DNA of 64,000 nucleotides, from positions 2,428,501 through 2,492,500 of the forward strand of contig NW_026947488.1 of the NCBI RefSeq assembly GCF_034190915.1, in the 5' to 3' direction. Numbering within the stretch: the first letter of the stretch is position 1; each line of letters starts with the position of its first letter. Origin of the DNA: Cavia porcellus. Lineage: Eukaryota; Chordata; Mammalia; Rodentia; Caviidae. The notes under the pieces are model-generated. The model made no database searches. It saw only the letters and a list, made by a program, of their open reading frames with translations, and was not told where the DNA came from. Positions 38,942-51,900 of this stretch are shown one piece after another. The translations under genes and the position numbers were made by a program.

Positions 38942-40189
38942 TTACGGCCGTGTGGGCTGGAGAGGCAGGACTCCCTGTCTCCAGCCAGGGGCGTCCAGGA
39001 TGCTGCTGGGGCCCGTTCCCTGCTTGTCACTCTGCCTGAGTGTGAAGAGGACCAGGGGAAGATGCAGATTCACCACCAGCGCCGAGGCTGCGGCAGGGTG
39101 ACCCCAGGGAGGGGGCAGCAGTGTCCAGGAAGGCAGGGGTGGCCACTGTCACCTGGGAATGAACGAATGAATCAGGGAAAGCCTCCAGGAAGGGCACAGA
39201 TGGGAAGTGGGTGGACCCCAGCCCCAAGGGGCCCCAGAGCCCCTTGGGTTGCAAGACTGGAAATTGGTGGAGGAGCAGAGCCACCGGCCGGCCCTGCACA
39301 GCACAGGGCTGAGACTGTCACTGTGCTCGGAGGAGAGGCTGGGAGGCCACAGGGAACCGCCCTCACACGTACAATGGGGTGGCCTGCAAGCAAGCAGGGC
39401 CCAGGGCTGTCCTCTGAATCCTGACTTAGGCAGCCTGCGCCGGACCCAGGAGCCCATGGGCCGGGTTTCTGATGGGGTCTGGGAGGCCGATGAGGCCTCA
39501 GAGAGGGGCGGCTGCACAGCTCACCCCTCCTCCCCAACTTCCCTGCTGGTCACAGGGACAGGCACTGGTCCGGGCGCAGTATGTGGGAGGCGTGGACTCA
39601 CTGGGGAGAGAGGAGCAGGGAGCCACTTGGGCAGTTGTCCATCCCCTTGGAAGTGGGCCTGTCTCTCCCAGCGGTCACAGCTGGTAAAGCAGGGTGAGCA
39701 GTGGCTGCCGCAAGGGCCCAGGGCGCAGGAGCAGGGGGCACAGGCCCGGGGAGGGTGAGCTGTCCAGGCCCTGCTGCTGGTGGAGAGGCCAGCAGCTGGG
39801 AGAGGTTCGAGGCCCTCTGCCACCGGGGAGAGCCAGGGATGAGCCTCAGTTTCCCCACCTGCAAGCCAAGCAAGACACTTGCCTGCTGGCCTCTGCAGAT
39901 GGCGGGGGGGTTTCCTGTGGTTCCAGATGCTCTTGGGGACTCTGCACAGCCAGAGTGTCCCACCCAGGGCTCCGAACAGGATGGAGGGAGGGAGGCAGGA
40001 GCAGCCCCTCCTGGCCCCACCCGTCTCCTCCACCCTAGCAGCTCGGCTCAGTCTCAGGGTTCCCCCAAACCCTCCGAGGGCCACGGTGGGTGATTCCTGG
40101 AGCAGTGCTGGGACTAAGGGCAGGTGATTTCTGAATCAGGGTGCAGACTGGTTTGGCGCCGCCCTAATCCCGGGGGCCCAGACAGAGCA

Positions 40190-40410
40190 CAAAAGGGGCA
40201 GAAACAGGCTGCCAAGGCCGTGTCCTTCCTCGCTGTGTGGCCTTCTGCCCACCATGCTGCTGCCCTCTGTGGTGCCGTCTGCCAGGCCACCCCGCCTCGG
40301 GGCAGCCAGCGATGGACTGAAACCTCTGCAAACTGTGAACTGAACAAACCTTTCCTCTTCATTTTGGCTGTCAAGTATTTTGTCAGCTATGAGAAAAGTA
40401 ACTAAGACAC
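40190..40410 (+). mobile_element. MaLR-type LTR fragment
   Basis: 'gcgatggactgaaacctctg', 'gaacaaacctttcctcttca' and 'gtcaagtattttgtcagc', then 'gtaactaagaca', match the 3' end of MaLR LTRs. The 5' end is not clear. Confidence 0.6.
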
Positions 40411-40574
40411 CAAGTCAGTGACAAGGCTCCATAGTCCCAAAACCTTCCAAAAGGCCCAAATTCGAGCACTTGAGGCTCTCTGGGGGACATCAACCAGGAT
40501 CGTAGGTCCCTGTCTCTGGTCCTGGGGCCATATCACCCCGAGCTTCCTTAGGGACTGGGGTTGGTTTGGTCCAG

Positions 40575-40760
40575 GGCAGGGGCTAGCAAACTACAGGGCC
40601 AAACTGAGCCCTCATGCTACTTTTGTAAATAAAGTTTTATTGGCACACAGCTCTGCCAGTCACACATGCTCTCTGCCTTCCTGCTGTGACACGGAGCTCA
40701 GTAGCTGTGACAGAGGTGACGTGGTTTTCATCTGCCTCTTCGAAGAAAACGGTTCCAGAT
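40575..40760 (+). mobile_element. hAT-like DNA transposon remnant
   Basis: 'ggggctagcaaactacaggg' and 'tttgtaaataaagttttatt', then 'ggcacacagctctgccag', match a widespread mammalian nonautonomous DNA transposon consensus that I attribute to the hAT-Charlie group. Terminal repeats were not checked. Confidence 0.5.
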
Positions 40761-40960
40761 CTCTGCTCTGGACCTTTGTGCCCTCACTTTAGTAACTGGC
40801 TGTGGACACATGACCCAAGTCACATGACCTATGCCAGCCAATCAGGACTTAGTTCAGGTGTCCCTACCTCTGGGCTCCATGTTGCAGCCATAAGTGTCGG
40901 AGGGTGGGGAGGGCTGCCATAGACACCTGAGAACAAAGCCAGCGTAGGGAAGCATGGGTG

Positions 40961-41055
40961 AGGGGAGGGGCCTAATCCCAGGCCTCAGTGGGCTGAGGCA
41001 GCAGGATTGCTGTGAGTTCAAGGCCAGCCTGGACTGCAAAGTGAGACCCTGTCTC

Positions 41056-41099
<44 letters not shown>
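40961..41099 (+). mobile_element. B1 SINE with (CA)n tail
   Basis: 'gtgggctgaggcagcaggat', 'gagttcaaggccagcctgga' and 'gtgagaccctgtctcaaca' run directly into a CA repeat of about 21 units (41056-41099), which has replaced the A-tail. Confidence 0.85.
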
Positions 41100-41101
<2 letters not shown>

Positions 41102-44100
41102 AGAGATAGACAGAGAGAGAGGAGGGTCTCAGTGACACTGCTGGAGCCTGGATCCAGCCACTCCTGAAGTCTTTTTCCTGGGACTTTCCAGCTTCTGGAG
41201 ATGAGGTGTCTGGTTGCTGGGATTAGTGCACAGGGCCCTGGTGGTTCTGCAGCTCCTTCTGAATTCTCTTCCCTGCTGTTCAGACACACATCCCGGCCCC
41301 CTCTATCTTGAGCACAGGCACGCCAGCCACAGGGCCGCCTCACACCTGGGTGCCCACAGATGCAAACCTGGGCCTGTGGTCTGGGGAGGCCATGGGGACA
41401 GGAGGGCCGCACCTGGGCCCTCACCTGCAGTGGGTCTTCGCTCTGCCTGTGCCCAGGACGCCACTTCCACCCTGCTGCCGGCCCGCTGTGGGCCCTGCCA
41501 CCGGCTCCTGGGTGCGGAGTGTGTTGTATGGGAGGCTCAGGAGGGGAGGCCTGGCCAATGGACCAGGCAGAGGATTTCTCATTGGCCTTTCCCCAGCCAC
41601 AAGGCTTTTAATTAGTTCACCGAGTCCAGGCCCAGGGAGAGACCCTGTGCACACGGGCACCAAGGCGGGTGTGTGGAAGGAAGACCTGAATCCAGGACTC
41701 ACAAGCTATGCTCCTGGCGAGGCCTCCTGCAAGGTCCACGTCTGCTCTGATGGCTCAGGTGGGGCCACGCCCAGGGTAGGAGTTGGGACACGGGCTCAGG
41801 ATGCCGCCCACCTGCCCCCGAGCTGGGCTGTCCCTCCTCGGGAGGAGAGGAGCATTTGCACCCGGGACAGCCTCACGCACAGTCACACAGCAAGGAGCAG
41901 GCAGTTTGGGAGGGCTCCTTGTGCCAGGCGAGCCCGCCATCCCTGGGGCGGGGCTGCCCTGGGTGGGCCGTCGCCCTCTGCTGAGGGGTTTTACAGTTTA
42001 TTTCCTCGCTAGTAAAATACTGCTGTTGAGTCCCGCATGGTGGCGTCTGTGGCTCTGATCACCAGATGGGCTGCTCTGTGCTGGATGGGACATGTGCCCC
42101 ATGGCTTCCCCAGGCTGCGTGGGTGTGGGAGCAGGAGACCCCGGCGGGGGATCTGAGTTTTGTCCCGCCCAGCAGGCCTGTGCTGCCCTGAAGGGAGTGC
42201 TGAGGGCAAGGGCGGGCCCAGAAGAACCAGGCTGCCCTTTGTGGGCAGTGGAACTGAGGTCCAGGCAGCAGGGAAGAAGGCTTTTAATTAACAGTTAAGA
42301 ACTGGATTATGCTGTCTCCTGCATCTCTTTGGCCTCCACTGATTGGCCTTGATTGAACTCAATAAAAACAGCCCCGCCTGCTGTGTACATGGCAGTGTGT
42401 CCAGCCTGCCCGCCTGCATCTGTTTCGAGAAGGACCTGCTGAGAGCCACCTGGACCCAGACTGGCGATGGCTCCGTGATGACTGCGGGTCTGGTCATGGA
42501 AGGCAAGGGTTCCCCAGGTTGGGGGGTCAGGACCACAATTTCCTGGTTTGGCCCCTTCCCCAGTGTCGCACGGAACCGGGCGTCCCCACCTTTGCTGAAG
42601 GACTTCATGGAAGTGGCTATTCTCCCTTGATGCTGCCACAGTCGTGGGTCACACACACAGTTCCGTCTTAGGTCAGTGGGATTCTCGGCTGTCCATCCTC
42701 AGAGGTGAATGCAGATTGGGGACCTGCTGCGGATTATTCCTGCGTCCCGGCCCGAGAGGAGGCTGACGTGGTCCTTGTCCTACACAGCGTCCTTCCTCTT
42801 GCCCATCACCAACCATGGGCCATTCCAGGGCCCTGTGTGTTGTTTTCAGTGTGACTGATCTGCGTGCGCGGAAACCAAGCTCAGTCTGGGAGCAGACGAG
42901 GGGGTGCGGTGCCCATCCTAGCTGGACCAGGCTCAGGTGAGGGCACAGCCTGGGGTCCCTTTCAGGGTGGGAGGCCTTGATGCTTCTCTGCTCTGCACCT
43001 CCATGTGGGTGACAGTCACAGGTGCACCCAAGGGCAGAGCTTGTGTTGCACCCCTCAGACCCGCACTTGCATCGCAGCCAAGCAGGCCAGCAGCCCTGGG
43101 GCCACATCGGGATAGTGGACGAGGCTCACTCTGGGTCCTGACCATTCAGTCTTCAGGCAGCCTTCTTGGATCTAAAAGTTGGGAGTCACCTGTTTTGGGG
43201 AGGAGGCAGGGCCAATCTCAGGGGCCCCCTGGCAGGCCAAGTCTTTGGGGTCTCCAGCCCCCGACTGCCTGGGCAGCTTCCTTGTTCCATGGACCTGCTC
43301 TCCGATACCTCAGGGGGCCGTAGTGCATCTTCTCTGCTCCTGGGGGTGAGAGGTAAGCTGGAAATGCCATGGCTGCCTTCCTCCCTTTTCCATGGTGACC
43401 TCAGGGCCCTGAGGCTGTTTCCTGGGGTGCCTCTGCCGCACCCCAACAACTAGTCTCCAGCAGGCTTGTGCTGGAGCCAGGTAGTGTCCTTGGGGGTGTC
43501 TGGGTACCTTCCCCAGAGCTCTGCAGTGGGACACGAGGGGCCGCCTGGGGGCTGGGGGCAGGTTTGGGCCTGATTTGGGACCAGGGTTAGCTTGGCAGGC
43601 TCTCTGCTCTGGAGTGTGGACAATGCCTTCCTGAGTGGCTGCAGGGTGAGCCAGCCCTGAGCGCCGACTGGCCGCAGGTCCCCGGTGGTCACAGAAGGTG
43701 GCAGCAGGCTGGCTGTGCTCAGCGCCTCCAGGTGCAGAAGGCGAAGGTGGGTGGCTGGTGGCCAGCAGGAGCCAGGCAGAGGACCCTCCCAGAGCTCAGC
43801 CAGAGCGTCACTGTTCTCACAAGTCCGCTCCCCAGGGCCCTGGCCCTGGCCTTTCCTGCCTTTGCCCACTGCAGGGGAGAGCAGGACCGCCTGGAGGGTG
43901 AGGGGCTCTGGTACCCAGTGCTTTCCAGGCAGGCAGGGGCCGGGCTGCGCCCGGATCCGGTCCCTTCCCAGCCGCACAGTCACTAGTAGAGGGTGGTGGT
44001 GGGGCAGCCAGTCCCTCGCAGGGCCATCTGCCTCCTGCCCATTAGGTGGCAGTGTGTTTGTGTGTCTCACAACCTGTCTGCCACATGGGAACACTGGGGG

Positions 44101-45021
44101 GCGGCTCCAGACACCTCACACAAGCCCACAAGGAAGGAGCAGCCTCTTCCCCGCCCCCTTCACTCTGTGGCTTAACCCCTGCCCAGCCTGCCCCTGCGTC
44201 CTGACCCGTGTCGACCTGATGGGACCCCTGGCTGCTGCCAGGCAGACGGGAGGGGGCGGCTCACACTCGGCTGGTGCTGTGTCCCTGTTGCTACTGTCAC
44301 TGACACACACACTACACGAGGCCCTGCTGAGAGAGGTCACTACAAGGAGGGCACCATGTGTGGTTGTGGGAGCTGGGGCACTGGGCATCCTGGGGGCCCT
44401 CACTGACCCTGCCCTCTGCATGCCTTGGCCTGGCACCTGTGGGCCACCTGCCTGATGGGCACTCTGCCTGGGCATGGCCCGCCCTGTAAACGCACAGGGC
44501 CCAAAGAGCACTGCTTGCTCATTCGTGGACTGGGGAGTCCATGGAGGGCGTTTGTGAGCAGGGTGGAGGCCAGAGCGCCCTAGAGACCACCCAGTAGCAC
44601 AAAGCACCATACGTCTGCGGGGTTCTGAGTGACCCCTGTGCATCTCACAGGAAGGGACCTTCCTTGTGGCATGGACACTTCCTGGGAATCCAGAGGGAGC
44701 GAGAGCCATGTGACTGGTGGTGCCCTCCCCGGGGGGCAAGCTATGCCTTCTGTGAACTGGGGCACTGGATGCACACTTGTCCTCCACAGCCATCGCTATG
44801 CACTGGCCCTTGGGGACCCTCCACATGCAGGGAGGTACTGCCCCTGACCAAGGCCCCATGTAGGCCTCTCTTGGGCCGCATCCCCTGCAGACACCTCGTA
44901 CAGCACCGCCCCTGCCTCAGCCACCTGTGCCCAGGACACTGTTACCCACCACCTGCCCTCTCCTCCCATCAGACATGGCGGCAGCGAGAGAGGCACAAAC
45001 ATTGGTGACGACAGCAGGTCA

Positions 45022-45393
<372 letters not shown>

Positions 45394-48139
45394 TTAGAGG
45401 AGCAGAGAGGGCAGCTTGCAAAGCAAGGTGCAAGGCTGCAGCCGTGTTGCCTGAATGTGTCCAGCGTCCAGCTGAACTGCAGTCGGATCCAGCCAGCAAA
45501 GAGATAATGCCCCACCCCTGTGCACAGCTGATACCTCGCTGCTTTCCGGAGAGCACAGCCCTGAAGGAGCCGCTCGCCTGGAGCGCAGGTGTGAGCTTTG
45601 AGAGGCAAATGCAGTGCAGTGGGGTGAGTGCGTCTGCCTAGGCATGGGGGAGCATCGCAGCTCCCCTCTGCCTGCCCAGGGCCTACGCATCCAGCCGTTT
45701 CCCCTCGCCTTCACACAGCCCTCCTGGTCAGAGGGGAATGTGTCCACCATGGCGGCTGAGCCAAGCCTGGCGGGCAGCTGTTTGCTGTCCGGGCGTCCTG
45801 TCCCTGCCCCTTATTGGTACCATTAGGCAGGGGGAACCCAGAGACCCCGGCAAAAGGGACTCTCTGTGAGGCCCTCCACATGCCTGGCAACCCCAACTCT
45901 CGCTCTGCTAGGAGGTTACCGGGAAAGGTGTGGCCGGGCCCTGTGAGCCAGTGTAACGCGCCCAGCTCCACACACTGGCTCCCCGAGAAGTTACAAAGAG
46001 ATTTCCATTCATTTGCTGTCCTTTCATCCTGCACTTCACGACTGTCACATTCTGCTCCCCAGTGCAGCCAGGGTTTCTGACACAGGGGCGCAGGGGCCTC
46101 ACCTTGGCTGCTTCCTTTGTTCCTACCCAGGTTTCTCTGATTCTTTACAAATCTGATTTTCTTCTCCCTCCCAGACCAATTTGGAAGTCTCCACTTCAGG
46201 GATCTCTGGGCATCATTCCAAAGCCAGGCAGGGCGGCCCGGGCTGCCCCAAGCCCTGGCCCCGATTCCCCACTTGCTCAGCATGTATGGGCTCACGGGCT
46301 GCTCTGTGTTCACTTGTGTACGTGGCTGTCATCTTCTCTCCACTGCAGTGTGGCCTGGCAACAGGTGGCCAGTTCCATAAACTCAAGAACAACGCAAGCT
46401 GAGGCCAAGGGGGGTACTAGGGTGGGGAGGTCCCTGGAGAGAGGCCTCCCTCGGTGAGGACTTCCTGCCAGCCGGTCAGTGTCTGCATGGAAGCCACCTT
46501 GGCAGCTGTGCCCAGAAGATGCTAGGACATTTTAGAAACACAAGGACACATAGTGTGCTTACACATGTCCATGAACACACATGTACGTGAAACATGCACC
46601 CGTGAATGTTCACGTGTGTACATGTGGATGCACACGAATGTACCCATGCATCACTGGTATGGGCACGTAGTGTAATGTGCACGCTGGTTTGTGTGTGCCT
46701 CTGTGTGTGCAGCCAATGGCCACTAGAGGGCGGGCTGGGCTTGCTTTTGGGAGCCAGGATCAGGCCAAACTGGGATGGAAGCTGCCCAGCCAGGAGGAAG
46801 GCTTGGGGCTGGGATCCCCGCTAGGCTCGGCCAGGACCAGCAGGCGGGGGCAGCTGAGGCCCAGCTTGCGGTGCTGTCAGGAGCACAGGGCTGGGTGCTG
46901 TGCCCTGTTGCCTGTGTCTGCGCTGGGTGCTGTTCACATCCTTCCCCTTCTGGGATGTGGTCAGTGCTGGAGGGCTGATGGATGGACCCAGGTGGGGCCT
47001 ACGCGCTGTCCACAGAGCCCTGTGGTCTGCACAGAGCGGGCCGGCTGGCTTTGGTGGAGGTTTTGATGCATTTATTTTGGAATGCTGCTGCAGGACTTTG
47101 CCCCCGCCCCGCCCTTCTCCCCCTTCCTGTCTCTGGCTCTCACTTTCTCTGCTGGGTGCTGGAGGAAGATGAGTGACCAGGAGTGGCTGCCGGTGACTTC
47201 AGGGTTGGTGTCCAGGTGCAGGAGGGCGGGGAGGCCTCAGGCGGGAGACAGCTGACCCCCGGGTCCGTTCCAGGGGCTTGGAGTGGCTGCCTTCCCTCCG
47301 CAGCTGACGCCCTAGGTCGGTTTTCCCCAAACCAGGCCAGGCTCCTGGGGCTGGAGCCTTCTCTGCCGTGGGTGTCCTGTGCACCGCTCCCTGGCCTCTG
47401 TCCACGAGTGTTAGGCACAGCAACCACAGGCCACCAGCTGCTATCCAGTGGGACATCGGGCCGGGCTGATAAGCAGGGATTTAGGGAGAAGGCAGAGGCT
47501 CATCTGGTATCAATTGGAACAGGGTGTGCGCAGGGCTTCCTCGGAGGGGTTTCTGATTAGGGAGCTCCCAGGAGTGAACAGCTGGCGCTGAGGCCCAGGG
47601 CAGTGTCAGGTGTGCTCAGGAAGGATCACTCAGGAGAGGCCGAGGCAGTGCTCAGCAATCACACCAGCTGCTGAGGGAGGGCAGACGCAGGCACGGGGCA
47701 GAGGCAGGAGCCGGCAGCCCCTCCATGCAGCGAGGGTCCATGCAGGGGTCCAGGCTGGCACAAAGGCTGATGACTAGTGGGATCACAGGTGCAGAGGCTG
47801 GTGCAGAGCAGGCTGGGGCCGGGTGAGCACTGTGGGAGGGAGTCCCAGGGGGTTTGCTTGGTGGCGCTGGGACTGGCTCTGGTGGCTCTGATCTGGGGTG
47901 GAGCTGGGAGGAACCAAGGAAGGGCATGGCCAGGACTTTGAAGCTTGCACTTTCGTCTTGGGGAGGGAGCACGGAACCCCGCTTTCTCATGGGCCTTCTT
48001 TCTCCCGTGTCAATGCCGCTAGAGTCCGAGGGAGGATGGCACCCAGAGAGCCCCAGACATGCTCAGAGCCAGGACGTCTGGCGAATCTCAAAGCAGGTAT
48101 CCCTGGGTGCCAGGGCTGAGGATGTGTCACACATCTCTG

Positions 48140-48350
48140 ATGTCGAGGGCTGTGGACATCTGGCCATGCCCACAGGTTTCTGGACACATTCCCTGTGGCG
48201 TCTAGGTCTTTTCTTCTGGACATGGCTGAGGTTTTTTGAATGTGTCTGGAGGTATGTTGGAGAAGTCTGGACATGCTGTGATATATCCATGTGTTCCTGG
48301 ACGTGTCTGAACTTTGTCAGATGCTTTTGGAAGTGCTGGACACTTCCTGG
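48140..48350. repeat. Degenerate TCTGGACAT minisatellite
   Basis: Six or so imperfect copies of a 29-35 bp unit containing 'ctggaca' (near 48152, 48181, 48216, 48267, 48297 and 48332), each followed by T/G-rich sequence such as 'tggctgaggtttttt' or 'tgtctgaactttgtc'. No coding potential. Confidence 0.65.
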
Positions 48351-49205
48351 TGCACCCAAATGTCTCCCACCCAGGTGGCATCTCTCCCGTGGCCCGAACC
48401 TGATGTTTAGAGATCTGCATGTTCCACCTGCTCCCACCTGAGATGTTTCCTTCCAGAGACGAAAGCTCACCTTCCCCTTGGAAGATGGTCAGGGGGCAGC
48501 CTGCCTGCTTTTTTCTAAAAACCTCTGCACCTTTTCCAGAAAAGCACACCTTTAACACCTGAGCCCCAACCACGGCTGCCAACACCACCACAGGCATCTC
48601 GCCCTGCATCTCCCAGGATGGCACTGCCCACCCAGAGTCTCACTGACTGATGCCTTCTAAGGGCTCCCCTGTGGTCAGGGGCCCAGGGGCCCAGTCCTGG
48701 CCCAGCCAGCGTCCTGTCTGCACATCTCTGGCCAGCAGTGCGTGTGCACGAGAGTGAAAAATACAGGCACACGCACATGCATGAACACTTGGGCGCACTG
48801 TCTGCCTCTGCCCCTGGAGGACAGCAGGTCACAGGGTGCTCCCTCAGAGGAGGAGGGACAGTGGCTGTGGTAAGGGTGGGAATGGCCAAGTCCCTCGTCC
48901 ACCTAAGGCACCTGGGACTCGAGTTTACCAGCCAGATTGGCACAGTTTATAGAGGCCCAGCTGCCGGCCTCTTGTGCTGGCCACTGCTGAGGGTGGTGAG
49001 GACGTGGCCACTGCCCATGCACACAGCTGTGGTTGGGAGTGGGGCTTGCCTGTCGCTCCCACCTGATGGCTTTGAGTTGGCAAGGCCAGGGCTGAACCCA
49101 CGGGCATAGATTTCAAGGAGTACCCTACTCTCACAGGCATGTTGCCCAAAGATGCCTGCAGCTGAACGAGCCGGCCAGAGCTCTCCCACTAGGAGTGAAG
49201 TGGAA

Positions 49206-49415
49206 GTCAGGTGTGGTGGTATATATCGACTGCCCTGCAAAGTCAGGAGGCTGAGGCAGGAGGATTTCGAGTTTGAGCCCAGCCTGGGCAACTTTGCAAG
49301 ACCCTGTCTGTGTCAAAATAAACATAAAAAGGGCTGGAGATACAGCTTAGTGAGAAGGACCTGGATTTAATTCTCAGTGCTGGAAAGAGAGAAAGAGACA
49401 GACAGACAGACAGAG
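49206..49415 (+). mobile_element. Dimeric B1-dID SINE with (GACA)n tail
   Basis: B1 ('gtcaggtgtggtggtatata', 'aggaggctgaggcaggagga', 'gcaagaccctgtctgtgtc') is joined through 'aaaataaacataaaaa' to an ID part ('gggctggagatacagcttag', 'gacctggatttaattctcag'), ending in GAAA/GACA units. Confidence 0.85.
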
Positions 49416-50989
49416 GAACCCAAAGTACCTCGGCCTTGCCTTGTCACTGGCGCCTTTCTTAGGCGCCCCGGAAGCCGGGTGTTCCTCACTGTGACGTGTG
49501 GTTGTGCGGAGCGCGGTTACAGCAAGGTCTGTGCTGTCTCTTATGGCCAGACCCCCTCTGTCCTCACCACCACCTCATCTTGCGCCTGGCCTCAGACCGC
49601 TTCCTGCCCTTCTGTCCCCTGCCCACTCCCGCAAGGACTCTGGTCTGTGGACATGGGCTCCCCCACCTGCCCACCCAGGGGTGGGGTCTCCTGTTTTTCC
49701 GGTCCAGCCCTCCCTGCAGCACCTTCCCAGAGGCGCCCTCCCACTGGTGCCTCCGGACTCCCCCAGCAGCCCAGGGTGTGAGAGCAGGTGACGGATGTCC
49801 GAGAATGTGGTGGGGCCCTGCTGGCCCGTGTGCCCTGCTGTTGGCCTGGAGGGCAAGGGCGCTGCTGCTTCGGTGTGGAGGCCCTGCCTCAGCCTCCACT
49901 GTCCAGGAGTCACCGTGGGCGTCGCCTGCCCTGTCCTCCCTCCCTCCGACCTCCTGACAGCTCTTCTCGTCTTGGGGACAGTGGCTGCTGGCCTCGGGTC
50001 TCCGGAAGTCTGCAGAGCAGTGGGCTCTGGCCCGTGTGTGCCTTGGGCTGAGCACAAGTGAGAAAATCAAGCTGTGCCCACACAGCTCGCCTGGCCCTGG
50101 CCCATCTAGTGGCACTGCCCAAACCACTGGGCTTCCCCTTACATCGTCACCCTACCCACGGCGGGGCTACCCATTGTCCCCGCACCCTCACCAGCTGGGA
50201 GGCGACGCACTCGGTCAGACGACACCACAGGACGTCTGCAGGGTGTTCTGACAGGATGCACGCTCTGCATCTCCAAGAGGATGCGCAGCTGTCCCCCGTG
50301 TGCTGCTGGCAGTGTGTGATGCCAAGGGACATGGCCCCTGGGAGGACGGAGGGCACCACTGTGACCCAGGTCCTGGATGGTGACCCCATGGCCCCGAGTT
50401 GCCCAGCCCTGAGGCGGTGGCCTGGGGGTCCCTGTCGGCATGGGCTGGACACAGCTGCCATTTGGGTGGCAACCAAGGGAAAGGCAACCACAGGTCCCCA
50501 GGAGAGCATCTGTGGGGGTGCAGTGGGGGACAGATCCCAGCGCCGCCCAGCAGACGATATGTAAGGTCCTCCCTGTGCTCTGTGCTGATTACACTGTCCA
50601 GGGCCACGGCGTCCACAGGAGCTGAGAGTGGACAGGCAGACGCTGGGGCACGTGGGGGCCCTTCAGATGTGTGCCGGGGCAGGGGGTCGATGTCCTCTCC
50701 TTTGTGCTCTTGGCTGTAAATGTGTAGCTTTGTGATAAGAAAAAAAATCAACCGGTGTCGCAAAAATTGTGTCCTCCCTCAGGCCTGTGACACAGAGCTG
50801 CCTCGACACCAGCCCTGGGCTCAGGGAGGCCGGAGCCTCCGGCCTGGGGGTGCCCCATAGAGTGAGGTCGAGGGTCACTGAGACCTGAGCACCAGCCTGC
50901 CATGGCAAAGCCGGGGTCCAGGCCCCGGTGGATGGCATCTGGGCTTCATCGGTTTTCTTCCCTCCGTCCCCCACCTCTCTCTTTCTGGC

Positions 50990-51036
50990 TGTCTCTGTCT
51001 GTCACTCTCTTTCTCTCTGTCTGTCTGTCTGTCTGA
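50990..51036. repeat. (TCTG)n / CT-rich microsatellite
   Basis: Interrupted 'ctgtctctgtctgtcactct' leads into four tandem CTGT units. It is the 5' neighbour of an AT-rich island. Confidence 0.85.
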
Positions 51037-51049
51037 CTTTGGAGGGAGT

Positions 51050-51190
51050 GATCAGCATGTCTTCAGGATGGAACTCAATCTCAGGTGGATCAGTAAATTC
51101 GTCTCAGTTGCTGATTTTTCTGGAGACCACAAAGCTATAATTAGTGTCTTTGAAGTAGGGTTTCATCAAATCACCCGTCAGAAGGTGCTG
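51050..51190. promoter_or_regulatory. Candidate regulatory island 1 in intron 7
   Basis: Non-repetitive AT-richer sequence with 'gatcagtaaattcg', 'gaccacaaagctataattag' and 'catcaaatcacccgtc' in a GC-rich intron. The words are of the kind seen in conserved neural enhancers (homeodomain AATTAG, Runt-like ACCACAAA). This is inference from composition. Confidence 0.3.
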
Positions 51191-51669
51191 AGCCCCGCCT
51201 TCCCCAGATGCTGCCTTTCGATTGGACACGGAGGAGAAACATTTCCAGAATCTTCCATGGGGCAGGCTTTGCTGCTTCTCTCATTGAAGGCACAGTGCTG
51301 GTCTGTGACCACAGAGTGTTTCTACCTTTTGAGCCCTAAGAGAGCATTGGTGATAAGGGCCTTCCCAGCAGTGGGGTGCAGCTGTTCCGTCCCTTGCCCC
51401 ACACCAGCCCCTCTGACGGCACGGTGGGTCCCGAGGAAAGGTAGGAAGGTGCTGGCTTCACTTCCTGAGAGCCTTCGGGGACCACAGGATGCTGAGTCTG
51501 GCCCGCTGTGCAGGGAGACCTGAGGCTGGTGGACCAGGCAGCGGGGCCGTGGATGGGTTCCCGGGTGAAAGCAGGCGGGAGGCGGGTCGGAGAGCGAGGT
51601 GCCATCGAACAGCAAGCGGTCACCACAGGGCCCCGCAGGAGAGAACCCGCTGTCACCTTGAGCATGTGG

Positions 51670-51900
51670 GTGTCTCACTCACCTTCTCATTAGGCCATAA
51701 ATATTCTAATTAGGAGACATTGCAAGATGAATAGGATTAGCGAGTGGGGTAGCCCCCGCTGGCCTCGAGGCTCTTGAACGACTTGCACCTTATCAAAGTC
51801 CCTCCTGACATTTAATCATGTAGAAACCCTACATTTACACAGCGCTCCTAATTAGAGGCGCTGGCAGTCATGTCTGTGGGTTTCCCCTTCATCAGGTGGG
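51670..51900. promoter_or_regulatory. Candidate regulatory island 2 in intron 7
   Basis: The strongest island of this kind in the window: 'ctcattaggccataaatatt', 'ctaattaggagacattgc', 'gacatttaatcatgtag' and 'gctcctaattagaggcgctg'. Palindromic CTAATTAG occurs once and TAATTAG-type cores recur. 'ccataaatatt' resembles an MEF2/CArG-like A/T core. No repeat family matches. A role as an intronic CDH4 enhancer is plausible but untested. Confidence 0.4.

Noticed and set aside
47430..47580. Possible further conserved island in intron 7 ('ctgataagcagggattta')
   Set aside because: Composition is only mildly AT-rich and motif content is weak, so not enough to list as regulatory.
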